Notes under the pieces: model-generated | What the model saw: only the letters and a program-made list of their open reading frames with translations | Told to the model about the DNA's origin: nothing | The model's database searches: none | Shown here: positions 12,780-25,500 of the stretch, one piece after another | How the letters are laid out: each line of letters starts with the position of its first letter | How positions within the stretch are numbered: the first letter of the stretch is position 1 | Made by a program: the position numbers and the translations under genes | Source: Sciurus carolinensis | Taxonomy: Eukaryota; Chordata; Mammalia; Rodentia; Sciuridae | NCBI RefSeq assembly: GCF_902686445.1 | Contig: NC_062219.1 | Location: 144,194,057 to 144,258,056, forward strand | DNA: 64,000 nucleotides | Direction: 5' to 3'

Positions 12780-13990
12780 CAGGTCCACACAGACACACCA
12801 ACACACCACACGGAACACACACAAACACCCCACACCCACACCCACACAGGACACCCTCACACACACCACATCACACACACACACACACACACAGAGAACA
12901 CACACAAACACCCCCACATACACACACACACACAGGACACCCTCACACACACACCACATAACACACACACACACACCACACGGAACACAAACACCCCCAC
13001 ATACACACATCCACACAGGACACCCTCACACACACACCACATAACACACACACACACACACAGAGAACACACACAAACACCCCCACATACACACACCCAC
13101 ACAGGACACCCTCACACACACACACTACACCAGTCCACACACACCCACACAGGACACCCTCACACACACACCACATAACACACACACACACCACACGGAA
13201 CACACACAAACCCCCCCACATACACACACCCACACAGGACACCCTCACACACACACACTACACCAGTCCACACACGCCCCACACAGAACACCCTCACACA
13301 CACCCGCTATACCAGTCCACACATACCCCATAATACACACATACCCACACACACACACACCACATAGAACATGCACAAACAGCCCTCATGTATATACACC
13401 CCACACAGAACACCCTCAGATACACACCCACTATACCAGTCCACACACACATACCCACACACACACACACCACACAGAATACACATCCCACACATAACAC
13501 CCTCACATACACACTGGTATACCACACTCCACACACACACCCACACACATACACACCACATAACACACAAATACCCCCTATGCACATACACCCCACACAT
13601 ACCCTCACACACACTCCCCATAGTAGTCCACACAAACCCCCCACACACCTGCTATACCACCCAGTCCACACAAACCCATACACACGCTCCACACCTATAC
13701 CCCTCCACATACCTGCTATACCACACAATCTACACACACAAACCCACTCCACACCTACTCCCCCACATACCCGACACATACTACATACCTCACGCACACA
13801 TACACACCCCACACAATACCCCCTGCCCCCAACACACACTATATAACCCCTACACATATACCTCCCCCCCACACACATATACAAATTCCAACCCACATAC
13901 ACACCATATACCTCACACACACTCTAAAACCCACACCTACATATGCACATTCCAGTCTCACGCACTCCACACACACAAAGCATACACTTC
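12780..13990. repeat. CA-rich microsatellite/minisatellite block
   Basis: About 1.2 kb made almost only of C and A on the plus strand. (CA)n runs are interspersed with a longer unit carrying the phrases 'cacaggacaccctcacaca' and 'accacataacaca' at irregular spacing. From about 13270 the sequence decays into variants containing CATATACACC, CACTATACCAG and CTCCACAC. Six-frame translation gives long but meaningless Thr/His/Pro-rich or Cys/Val-rich open frames. Alternating purine-pyrimidine tracts make Z-DNA formation plausible. Confidence 0.95.
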
Positions 13991-14037
13991 CCCCAACATG
14001 CACACACATTTCTCCTATCTGCCCTACACAGACACTT

Positions 14038-15350
14038 CCCACACACGTCTAACACACCCCACACACGTCTAACACACCCATGTCTAACACACCCCCACAG
14101 TCTAACACACCCCACACACATCTAACACACCCCCGCACACATCTAACACACCCCCGCACACGTCTAACACACCCCCGCACACGTCTAACACACCCACGCA
14201 CACGTCTAACACACCCACGCACACGTCTAACACCCCCCTACACGTCTAACACACCCCACACACGTCTAACACACCCCCGCACACGTCTAACACACCCCCG
14301 CACACGTCTAACACACCCCACACGTCTAACACACCCCCACACACGTCTAACACACCCCCACACGTCTAACACACCCCCACACACGTCTAACACACCCCCG
14401 CACACGTCTAACACACCCCACACGTCTAACACACCCCCACACATGTCTAACACACCCCCACACGTCTAACACACCCCACACACGTCTAACACACCCCACA
14501 TGTCTAACACACCCCCACAGTCTAACACACCCCACACACATCTAACACACCCCCGCACACATCTAACACACCCCCGCACACGTCTAACACACCCCCCACA
14601 CGTCTAACACACCCACACACGTCTAACACACCCCCACACGTCTAACACACCCCCACACGTCTAACACACCCCCACAGTCTAACACACTCCACACACGTCT
14701 AACACACCCCCGCACACGTCTAACACACCCCACACGTCTAACACACCCCCACACACGTCTAACACACCCCCGCACACGTCTAACACACCCCCGCACACGT
14801 CTAACACACCCCACACGTCTAACACACCCCCGCACATGTCTAACACACCCCCGCACACGTCTAACACACCCCACACGTCTAACACACCCCACACGTCTAA
14901 CACACCCCCACACACGTCTAACACACCCCCACACACGTCTAACACACCCCACACGTCTAACACACCCACACACGTCTAACACACCCCCACACGTCTAACA
15001 CACCCCCACACGTCTAACACACCCCACACGTCTAACACACCCACACACACGTCTAACACACCCCCACACACGTCTAACACACCCCACACGTCTAACACAC
15101 CCCACACGTCTAACACACCCCCACACGTCTAACACACCCCCACACGTCTAACACACCCCACACGTCTAACACACCCCCACACGTCTAACACACCCCCACA
15201 CGTCTAACACACCCCCACACGTCTAACACACCCCCACACACGTCTAACACACCCCCACACACGTCTAACACACCCCACACGTCTAACACACCCCCACACG
15301 TCTAACACACCCCACACGTCTAACATACCCCACACACGTCTAACACGCTC
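14038..15350. repeat. Minisatellite, unit about 19 bp (CACACGTCTAACACACCCC)
   Basis: About 1.3 kb of tandem units built around GTCTAACACACCC, separated by variable CC(C)(A/G)CACAC linkers, so units vary from roughly 16 to 22 bp. That gives roughly 65-70 units. Unit variants include CGCACACGTC, CACATGTC, CACAGTC and CACATCT. Most units carry one CpG in an ACGT core. The array ends abruptly at about 15350 in unique sequence. It follows directly from the CA-rich block and may have expanded from it. Confidence 0.95.
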
Positions 15351-16890
15351 CAACCTCCCTTGGTCCTCAGGGCTCTCAGCCTAACAGACATACAGCTTCT
15401 CTCATCTGCATTTAAGAAACTCTAGAGGAAAAGAGTAGAAACTGAAGTTAATCAGGTTAAACCCAGTTTCCTGAGATAGAGGGAGAATCCACACTTCAGC
15501 CATAAGAGCCGGGGCTGTGGGGCACTCTGGGATTTAACACAGGAGCCCTGCCACAGCATCCTGGCGGAATGTTCTGGAGGGAGGCAATATGGAGGCATAT
15601 GTATTAGGAACTGTGCTCCAAACATGGGCAGCAGGCAGAAACTACATACTGACCTCTGGGCAAAGTAAAATTCTGCTATTAAATGAACCTGGGTCCTCGC
15701 TTACTCTACAGAGGGCTTTTTAAAATCCTCACAGTGGATTAAATTCTCACGGTGGACTTTTAAAAATCCTTCTGATGTTAAGTTTTTTAATAAGGAAAAC
15801 TTTTTGATGGTATCAGGTTGACTCAAGGGTTCGCCACACCGCCTCCGACAGACGACACCTGCACTGGTTCCTGGACCCCGAGCAGTTTAGCAGCAGCCCT
15901 CCACTTCAGCTCCTCCCGACCTCAGCCAGAGGGCGAGGCGAGAGGACCTTCAGCCCCAGCCTCCTCCCCAAGCCCAGGGCCCCGCGGCTCCCACACTGCT
16001 CCTGGCCCCCAGCCATCCCTGCTACTAGCCCTTTCTTTTCTGGAACTGGAACCCACTACCTCACTTGACGTCATCGCTTCTGTTTCACTAAAGACTCATG
16101 CAAATGACACGTGGCTCCTAGAGGAAGGAACACGATTTCTGCTTCACCACCACTCTGTGAACGTCCCACCGCCCCCGGAGCCCTGGACAGCAGACACTGG
16201 GGCAGGGGTTCCCGTGTGCTCTTTGCGTCCCCACGGTTCTTCAGAGGCAGAGGTGACTGGACGGATGGGGGCGGCCAGTCCTTTTCCAGAGGTCTGCACT
16301 GTACAGAAGCACAGCTGGTCGACAGCTCCATTTTCTCTGAACTCTTTCCCAGCAGGTATTTCACCCACTAGAGGGACACAGCACTCAGAATTACGACTGT
16401 CCATGATTTCATCCCCTCCCTCCCGATTAAGGGTGGGGCGGCTGGAGACTACTACGACACCACTCGGGCTCTTGCAGGTCAGACAGCTGAGCAAATCTGA
16501 AACAAAGGGCCCCATTTCCCTCCCCGGCCTCAAAGCCAGCAACTGTCCAGGGAACAGTGGCCACTGTGTGGCACCATGTGGCCCAGGGGTCACTGGCTAT
16601 TAATCTTCACCTGCCATCCCTCCCACTCCTTCTGTGGGCAGCACAGATTCCCTCAAGTCCCCCCGGCATTTAGTGACCAGTCAGGAGAAAGCAGAGTCCA
16701 GCAAACACCCAAACAAGCCCTCGCTCCTAGCTGGTACATTCAGACATATTTTGTTCAATAAAGGCTTTGTTCAGCTGCCACAAAGGAAAAAAGGGGGAAG
16801 GACTAGTAAAGCCTAGTTAGCAAGACGAGGCCTGAGAGGGAAGCTTGGACTTAGACAAGTTCTGCATCCACAAAGTCAACCTGAGGTGTC
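15351..16890. other. Intergenic, downstream of TBC1D7
   Basis: Unique sequence. A 261-codon open frame at 15818-16603 (plus strand) is low-complexity Ser/Pro/Ala-rich with no domain, so I do not call it. A canonical AATAAA on the plus strand near 16757 is followed by a T-rich segment, but no plus-strand exon can be linked to it. Nothing else is recognisable. Confidence 0.45.
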
Positions 16891-16908
16891 AACCCCAGGA
16901 AGCTGCTC

Positions 16909-16914
16909 TTTATT
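16909..16914 (-). terminator. TBC1D7: Candidate distal poly(A) signal AATAAA of TBC1D7
   Basis: The plus strand reads TTTATT here, so the minus strand reads AATAAA, about 340 nt downstream of the TBC1D7 stop codon. It is the first canonical hexamer I see after the stop. An AGTAAA variant at 17132-17137, about 118 nt after the stop, is an alternative proximal signal. I cannot say from sequence alone which is used. Confidence 0.45.
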
Positions 16915-17254
16915 CCAGAATAGAGGTTCAAAGCAACCAGCTAACTGGAGCGAGGCAGGCGGGCTGCCCTCTGCTCCCGGGCACCCGATGCCCTGATAGG
17001 ACCGCTTCAAGAACTGGGAGCCGTTTCCTAACAACCCTCTAAAAACACTTTTCTGAAGTGAACTGTGCACTTCAGGAACCTGAAGATGCTGCTCCACAAC
17101 ACAGCCACGCCAGGTATTTTCATTAAATTATTTTACTGGGGGAAAAAATGACACTTGGAGCAACACAGCAAGACGACCCTTTCAGTCAGTGCAGTAGACT
17201 AGGTGACAGGACCAAGAGCCCAGGGGGCAGACCGTCCACAGTCGTCAGGAGCGC

Positions 17255-17341
17255 TCAGGCTGAGTGTACCGGGGTCCCACAGTGCTTGTGCCACAAGTCG
17301 ATGGCCTTGCTCACGATGGCATCCGAGCTGTCCTGGGGAAT
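17255..17341 (-). CDS. TBC1D7: TBC1D7 exon 8 (last coding exon)
   Basis: Acceptor GCTCTTCATAG|ATTCCCCAG; 87 nt encode [20 protein letters not shown] and CGTPVHSA, followed by TGA at 17257-17255. The 3' UTR continues on the minus strand below 17255. Confidence 0.95.
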   Translation of the reverse strand: MPQDSSDAIVSKAIDLWHKHCGTPVHSA

Positions 17342-20300
17342 CTATGAAGAGCAACCAGTCTTGGTGAGACGTCTGTGCCTGTAACTCGGGATCTCCTCTC
17401 AGGCACTGGCCACTGATAAAACTGATTTCCCCAGGAGCTTGTAGTATTGTTCAGAGAGTGTAGCATAAAAGGACTGTTTTCAAGCCCCTGAGAACATCCC
17501 AAGCAGGGAGCCAGGTTCAAATCCTGTACTGCCCACTGACTGTGGGACTCAGGGTGGGCTCAGAGCCCCTAAAGTGGGGGAAAGGACAGCCCAACTTCAC
17601 AGAGCTGTTCACAGGCTGGCAGGAATCATGAGAAGTCTCAGCACGGATCCTGGCTGTCAGCCTCTGTTTATGATAATGCTGATGATTCCTTTGCTGAACA
17701 CAATTCCTCAGTACTAATTATTCTCCAGGCCACTATTCAAAAGTTAATATTAATTTTTTTAAAGGCGGCTGGATTTTGGGTCCTATCTATGATACGTTAT
17801 TCATGCAGGCCTAACTCTCCTTACTGCTGCTTCTCACACAGGAGAAGATATCCTAAGACACTTAGAGAGGGCAGAGCTGATTCACTTGGGTCTTTTTCAA
17901 CATGCACTAGGTAACGCTTTGGCACAGTGACTAACCCTACTGGGATCACACCAGAGACAGTAACAGAAATGAAAGGGCGCACAAAATCAAAGACACCAGG
18001 GTTCTTTTATCATTGATAAAAATTACAGCTAGATCTCACTTCTCCCTTCTCCAGATATGTTGCTGGCAGTCACTTGGAGAAGGGGCTCTGGTACCCAGTG
18101 GGCACACCTGAGCAATGGCCTTGCTGCTGGGGCCATATCCCCCAGAGAGGGACGTGCAAATCATAATCTAAAGGCTAACTTTGAAAGGACATGTTTCAAG
18201 GGAAAAAATTGTTTCATTTGGTATAAAAAAATACTGTATTATTTCTCTGAAATAATTTAATGCAATGGGAAATCTGCCTTGCTAACCCGACTTCATTTCT
18301 AGATTCAAAACTGAATCCAGGTGCTGGGGTGTGGCTCGGTGGTAGAGCACTTGATTCCCACGTGGGAGGCCCTGGGTTCAATCCCTAGCACCAAAACAAA
18401 ACCAACAAACAGCCCCCCAAAACAAAAAAACTGAATCAAATAAAGAACACTTACATTTTCCAGAAATTTGGTTATCTTCTCCGCACTGTTCAGAGCCATT
18501 ACTTTTATTTTAAAAGTTAATAAAATTTCCACAGCTACAAAAACTAGGATTTTACAGGATCCACTTACAACTTTATCCCAAACCCTACAAAAATAAGGAG
18601 ATAAAATCAAATTACATGAATTTGAAATTTATGTTCACCTAGACATCTCAAATTACAAAATAAGATCACATTACTCCTATTTTAAGTATAAGCTTCAGAT
18701 AAGAACTACTGCAAAATAATCATCAAAAACAACAACACAGATGGACCACTGAAATCTATTCTAGACGTAATCAGCAGTAGAAGGAAAATGGAAAGTTCAC
18801 TGAAAATCACTGCTCTGCTAGGGCTCTGCCAAAGGCCCACTCCCTCCTGTTATAAGCCCGACATCCTCATGGAAGAAAAGAAGGTCCTAAACCAAAGGTC
18901 TTGCTTTGCTAACACCCCATGCTACATACAGGCCAAGGGACAACGACAAAAGCAGCACAAGAAACGAGATCAAAGTCAGCTTCACTGCCATCTGGGGACA
19001 GATTCCTTGAACAGATTCCAAGGGCTTAGGAGCCAGTTATTGATCATTACCAATCTAACACGATTATTCTGATAGTTGCTAGAACTGTGAAGGCTGGTAT
19101 TCCACTCTGCACACTTCGCTGTGTACTCTAAGGCTCTCTGTGCACAGCCTTTCTTCTCAATCAGCTCCTGAGGGGTAGGGCTGGGGCTCAGAAATACCTG
19201 TAACTCGTGCCTAACACTGACTAGGAAGAGGGGCTTATGCCTCCCATCTCTGCCTTCACCTCCTTTAAAGATGTCATGATGAAACTAGGGAAGACCAAGA
19301 TTTCTGCTAGGTTAGGATCTGCCGACTTCTGGAAAAGAGGAGTTCACACTTATGTGAACTCCTAGAGACGTTTCAGGTGTGACTCCTGCACAGCTACACA
19401 AAGGGACCCTCCATTTTTCTAAGTGTATATTCAATAATAAGCAAATCATGTGCAGACAGCATCTGCTAGAGAATGCAGCTTCAAACTCCCTCTCGTTCTA
19501 AAGCAAATCTGCGTGCCGAGGGACGAGCACATGAAAGCCAGGATTCTTCTCAGACTCCAGGTCTTTAGTCTATCTGAAAAAAATACTTGCCTCTGTAAAC
19601 TGGATTCGGGCAGGCATCCTGCGAAGCACCTCTTGAACCAGAGTTCATAAGGAAGTCTGGACACTGCAGAACATGTCCTCAGATGACTCAGCAGTCTGCT
19701 GTCTTCCAGATTCAAGTATTGTTCAAAAGCCTTTGGCTAGAGATTCAACAGGAAGACAGATTACTCATTTCCTGTGACATCATGTCCAAAAGTATGCAAG
19801 TCGAATGCAAGGAAGTGCTAGAAAGTGGAACCTCAGAATCTCCCTGTCCCGGAATATGTGACAAAGCGGTGCCCAGGACAGTGCCAGATAAGAGTAACCT
19901 ACTTCTAGGAATGAGGGCTTCTGGGGATGCAAGACTCTTGGTACTACACCTGGGACAGTTACAGGCAAAACAGAAGAGCTGGTCACCCCAATATTGCATT
20001 AAGTCAACTCAACAGCCTAACGCTAAGTCCCAAAGCAAAGCTCAATTGTTCTGGGAGTTAAGAAAGGCCATGATATTAATGGCAGGTCTGCAGCAGTCAA
20101 CTGCACATACAGATGAGAACGGGTAAGGGAGAGGTAAGGTCAAAGAAACAGGGGGATGAAGGTGTGGAGGAGGAAGAGAGAGACAAAAGAAGGTGCCCAG
20201 CAGCCTGTGACCTAAGCACACTGTGCACCAGGGCCAGGCAGCCTCGGCCAACAGGACTTCCAGAGGGTGAGCACTGTACCCACACATGCCTGCTCAGGAA

Positions 20301-22046
20301 TTTCTTGGAAGAGGAATAACGCAAGGCCCCTGGTGTATTTGGTAACAAACACTTCCATTTGCTTTGGTGATATGCGATCTGGTATATTCTTCACCACAGA
20401 GAGTATGGACCTTGGGGTTTGCCCCTCAGTGTCCGTTCTGAGCCAATGGACCCCAAATCCAGAGCAGGTCTGAATAGCTGGATCCGTTGGCTCCCCAAGT
20501 CTTGCAGAGTTGCCCAGGTGAGGGAAGCTACAGACAGAATCCAGGGGCAACGTCCAAGAAGCCAACATGGGCTGGGGGTGTGGCTCCGAGGGAGAGCTCT
20601 TGCCTAGCATGTGTGAGGCTCTGGGTTTGATCCTCAGCACCACATAAAAATAAATAAATAATAAAGGTATTGTGTTCATCTAAACTAAAAAACTTCAAAA
20701 GAAGCAGCCATTCATAACCTTTCCAGTGTCCACTGAAGCAGACGTGCTACGTACGGGAATCAGGTAAAAGACAAGCTCAAGTCCCGGCCTTCAAGGAGTG
20801 GCAGGCTGACCACAGCAGACCAGAGACGCAGCTACACACAGCATGATGCTAAGCACTGCGATGGGCAAGCATGAGATGCGGGGCCCCTCAGGAGAACCCT
20901 AGCCCAGAAGAATGGACAGGAGCCAGCCAAGGAGGGACCCCCTATTAACAGCTGGCCCACTGGCCCCTCTTCCAGAGTTTCTCTAACTACTTTCTGTTTC
21001 TGCGACTTCCCCACACCTTGACACTTTCCACCGTGACAGTCCCCAAGCTCCTCAAGAGTACTAAACACACCTCTCAACAGGTGTTCCCAGAAGACAAGCC
21101 GAAAGGGCAGGCCGACGCTAGAATGTGGGCTGGCCTGGCGCAGGGGTGAAAACACACGCCTTGAGGGAATTCTGTGGGGCTGGGGATGGAGGCCCAGGCC
21201 CGCACATGCCGGCCAGCGCTGCCACGGAGCCAGGCCCTGGCCGGCAGCGTCTCACTGGACGCGTTAGGCCTCACTGCGAGCAGAGTCCCACCCACAAGTC
21301 AGCACACACAGGAAACAGGCACCGATCAAGGGGAGTTTTAGATTATACTCTTTGGTCTTTTCTAGAAGCTCGTCGAGGGCGGGGGCATGTCTACCTTGTT
21401 TGCTCAGGACCTCCAGGACTCAGAACTTTACTTGGCATGGAAAACACCAGATATATTATTATTATTTGAGGAAGCGAATGTCATGAATTCATATGAAGTG
21501 TGGAAGTGCACTGGTAATCACTCAGGGTTCATCTCTTTGCTGGTATTTTATAAATATTTCCTGCTGACTTATAATATGCTATCATAAGAAATCTTGAAAA
21601 TGAAGAAAAGAATAAAGAAGGATATAAAGGTCACTTCTAATCACACTACCCCATGACAGCCACTAGTCATGGGGTCTGCATCCACTGGTCCTGAGTGTGC
21701 GCACACACATCCACTCGTCCCCTAAACACACACACACACACACATCCACTCATCCCCTAAATATAAACACAAACACACACACATCCACTCGTCCCCTAAA
21801 CACACACACACACACATCCACTCGTCCCCTAAACACACACACACACACATCCACTTGTCCCCTAAATATAAACACAAACACACACACATCCATTCGTCCC
21901 CTAAACACACACACACACACATCCACTCATCCCCTAAATATAAACACAAACACACACACATCCACTCGTCCCCTAAACACACACACACACACATCCACTC
22001 GTCCCCTAAATATAAACACAAACACACACACATCCACTCGTCCCCT

Positions 22047-22085
<39 letters not shown>

Positions 22086-22340
22086 TTCCCGGCATACACA
22101 CAAACATCCACTTGTACCCGGCACATACACACACAATCCACTGGTACTCAGCACGCACACACACATGCACTTGTACCCAGCACACACACACCCACCACAC
22201 ATCCACTTGTTCCCTGCACACACACACACACACACACACATATCCACTTGTCCCCCGTACACACACACACACACACAGACACATCCACTTGTTCCCCTGC
22301 GCGCGCACACACACACACACACACATCCACTTGTTCCCTG

Positions 22341-22375
<35 letters not shown>

Positions 22376-22496
22376 CCACTTGTCCCCCGTACACACACAC
22401 ACACACAGACACATCCACTTGTTCCCCTGCGCGCACACACACACACACACACACATCCACTTGTTCCCAGCACACACACACACATCCACTTGTCCC

Positions 22497-22530
<34 letters not shown>

Positions 22531-25500
22531 CTGTGTGTCACTAGTTGGGGTTGTACTGAATACACATTTTAAGATTCTGCTTTTTGTATTCAACAAATTG
22601 TAGCTTTTTCACAGGTTAATAAGTACCTAAAGGGTTACTGTCCCTACACAGAGCTTGTAAACACAGGGAGGAAGAGAGACAAGCACTGTACAGAGGACAA
22701 CGCACACTGCCGCCTCCCACATGGGAGGGGTCTCTGGGTGTCTAAGGAAACAACCTGTCTGCGCTGAGGTGCGGTTCACCCCAAGGGAGGCAGAACTCCA
22801 AAAGACTGAGCACACCCGCCAAGGGAGCTGGCTGCGTGGATCAGCATGAGGGTGCTGAAGACTGAGCTCTGTGAGGGGAACTGGAAGGAATATATGCATT
22901 TACCCGTTGATCCAGTCAATCCGCTTCTAGGAAATTTATACCAAACTATACTGGCAAACGTGAGGAGATGCAGGCACGAAACTGCTCATCTGTAACACTG
23001 TATACAAGTGAAAGGCTGGGAACACCCCAAGTGGCCAACAGAGGTCAGGCCGAATAAACCAGGGAATATATACACAATGGAGTAGTACACAACCATGAAA
23101 AGAAATATGGAGTATCTCTACCACCTACTATGGTAGGATCGCCAGCACACACCAGGCTAAACGGCAGGAGGGGAAAGAATACATACTGCATGCTACCGCT
23201 TAAGCTGAGAAAGCAGGTGAATTCGAATACAAATGTATATATTTTTAATGGGAGGAGATAATATTTATATTGCCTGATATTTTTGCACTCAGCAAATGAT
23301 AGATATAATCTATTATAATCATAATTCTGTTACCACTGAACCTTTAGGTTCTAAATTTTTCCATTAAATTTTTTCCAATATTTCCATGCCCCCAAATTCT
23401 TAACTTGGTGAAGACATTTAGAGCACCCATCAGCAACAGAAGGCGAACCTGACAAAAGAGCAACTTACCTACCCTGAGAGGAATTCATACTAAACTGAGG
23501 AGAGGCTGCCCCTGCTCCTCTGAACGCCTCCCGTCTGGCTGCTGTAAGGCGGGGTGACGGCAGCGGGGAAGACCGCTCACGCGCTCTGGGGACTGAAGTA
23601 ACTGAGTCTGGGTGAAGAGCCCCCGCCACGTGACTCAGGCTGGCCTCCACTCTCCGTGCCCACAAGAGGCCTTGCCAAAGAGCGACCCCGGAGGCCTGTG
23701 GGAAGGAAGCCATGGTGCCATCCCAGGGACAAGAACACCGCGCGACGAGTGAGTCACTGCCGGCCACCCTCGCGTTCCCCAGAACTGGAAAACAGCCTGC
23801 ACCTTGTGAGCACAAATTTCTTTGGTCAAACTACGAAAATAGAAGAGAGCAGACCAGGACAGAAACCCTGCTTTGAGAAGAGCGCGAGGGAGAGACGCAC
23901 CGCGACACGGTGGGGAATTTTGAGATGCAGTCGGCACAGCTGGAACAAGATCGCTGCGGCCCGAATCAAGCAGCAACAGGAGGAAGCTGAGCTTTTCTTA
24001 CACGGTCCAAAGACCTCTTCAAGAAAACTGTGCCAGGCACCATACTGCACGTACTAAAATAAACTCCTTTCTTACCAACGAGGAAATCGAGGTTTATGGG
24101 ACATTAGCATTTTTCCTATTCTAAAATTCGTTTCTGAAACAAAAGTTCAAGAATAACCAAGGTATTTTTGAAAAAGAAAGAGGGAACTTTTCCTATCAGC
24201 TATTGAAATATGCTAGAAAGCTGTATTAAATAACTATGTGGTATTCGCCCAGGAAAAAATAACTCAATGGAAAAGAGAACTCAAAGGAAAGAGGTACAAA
24301 TACAAGAAATGCTGTGCGGAGTAAAGATGGCGTTTTGAATCTGTGAGAAAAAACAAAAAAGATGAACAGCTAAGTAGTGTGTTCTGCCAGTTACTGTGCG
24401 ACCCTGGGCAAATGCCTGATTCCTCTGTGCTTCAGTCTCCTGTCTGTACACAGAGAAGACATGCTAACGAGGGAAGCTTAGCGCTCCCTGCCATGAAGAT
24501 CATTCTGAGGGCACGACGCAGTGAGGGCTGAGCAGGGGGTGCGCTGGGAGGACCGTGGAGCCGCCATGGCTGCCTGACACCAGCAGTGAGGAACCCCTGG
24601 CTAAGGGAGACTGAGCTGAAACTGTTAAGCACTTTTAAAATATTAGGAGAAAACAAAGAAAAGATATTTTTTAAATCACGGCCTTGGAAAGGTTGTTTTA
24701 AGATATAAAACAAGCAAAAGAATACTGACAAACCCCACTGTATCAGAACTTAAGATCCTAGGCAGCAGGTGGTGAGGACCCCCAACATCTGCAGTAGGGG
24801 AAGGATAAACACCCAGAAGACACTGGTAATTCTTGAGAGGAGAGAATAAATAGAAATATGCAAAGCTGCTCATCTTCTCCACACTGCAGGTACGCAACTG
24901 AAAATGAGACGGCACCTCACTACCAGAGGGACGAACGTTTCAGAGAGCGACACTACCGGGTGCGGGCACTGACATGGAAAACGGCACCTCAATCTGTCTG
25001 GGGAGCATAAAGTGACATGAAGTTTAAGATGTTAGCAAGTCGAAACAGATTTTAACCATGCCTCCCTTCACTCCACCCTGGCTTGCAAGTCCCACCTAGA
25101 GGAGACACAGGGAACTCACGGGGGAGGTGCCTGCGGTGCGGGCCTGTCCTGTGACTGTCCTGCTGACTGTCCCGACTCACACAGGAAACGCTGAGCCAGC
25201 CAGAAGGACACGGGGCTCCACGGGAAGGGCTCTCGCTTCAGAACTGCCTCCGGCCTTTAAAAAGTTAGAATCCCAGGGCCCCAGCCCTAGAGATTCTGAT
25301 TTAACTGGTCTGGGTGGAGAAAAGGTGGCAGAAATGTTTAAAAGCTTCCGGGTAAACTGAAAGGAAGGTTCTGAAAACTAGTGATTTAACTAAACCTACT
25401 TGGAAACAGAGTTCCCTAAGTATTAAGTTAAAAACAAAAACAAAAAAAAGAACTATAGGGCCACACGTACGTGAGTGAAGCTACTTGCGTGCTTTTTAAA

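Noticed and set aside
12642..14982. Long open frames of Thr-His-Pro or Cys-Val repeats on both strands
   Set aside because: They arise from translating the CA/minisatellite arrays, which lack stops in several frames. Composition and frame redundancy show no real protein.
14038..15350. CRISPR-like array
   Set aside because: Units are directly tandem with no unique spacers of constant length, and the genome is mammalian. It is a minisatellite.
15818..16603. 261-codon plus-strand open frame near TBC1D7
   Set aside because: Low-complexity Ser/Pro-rich, no recognisable domain, overlapped by open frames on the other strand, and not linked to a promoter or splice structure.
21709..22060. CCCTAAA motifs as telomere-like repeats
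   Set aside because: They occur once per satellite unit, not in tandem, so they are incidental to the unit rather than interstitial telomere.
21697..22603. Open frames up to 291 codons across the CA array in intron 5
   Set aside because: Repeat artefact inside a TBC1D7 intron, open in several frames at once, with no domain.
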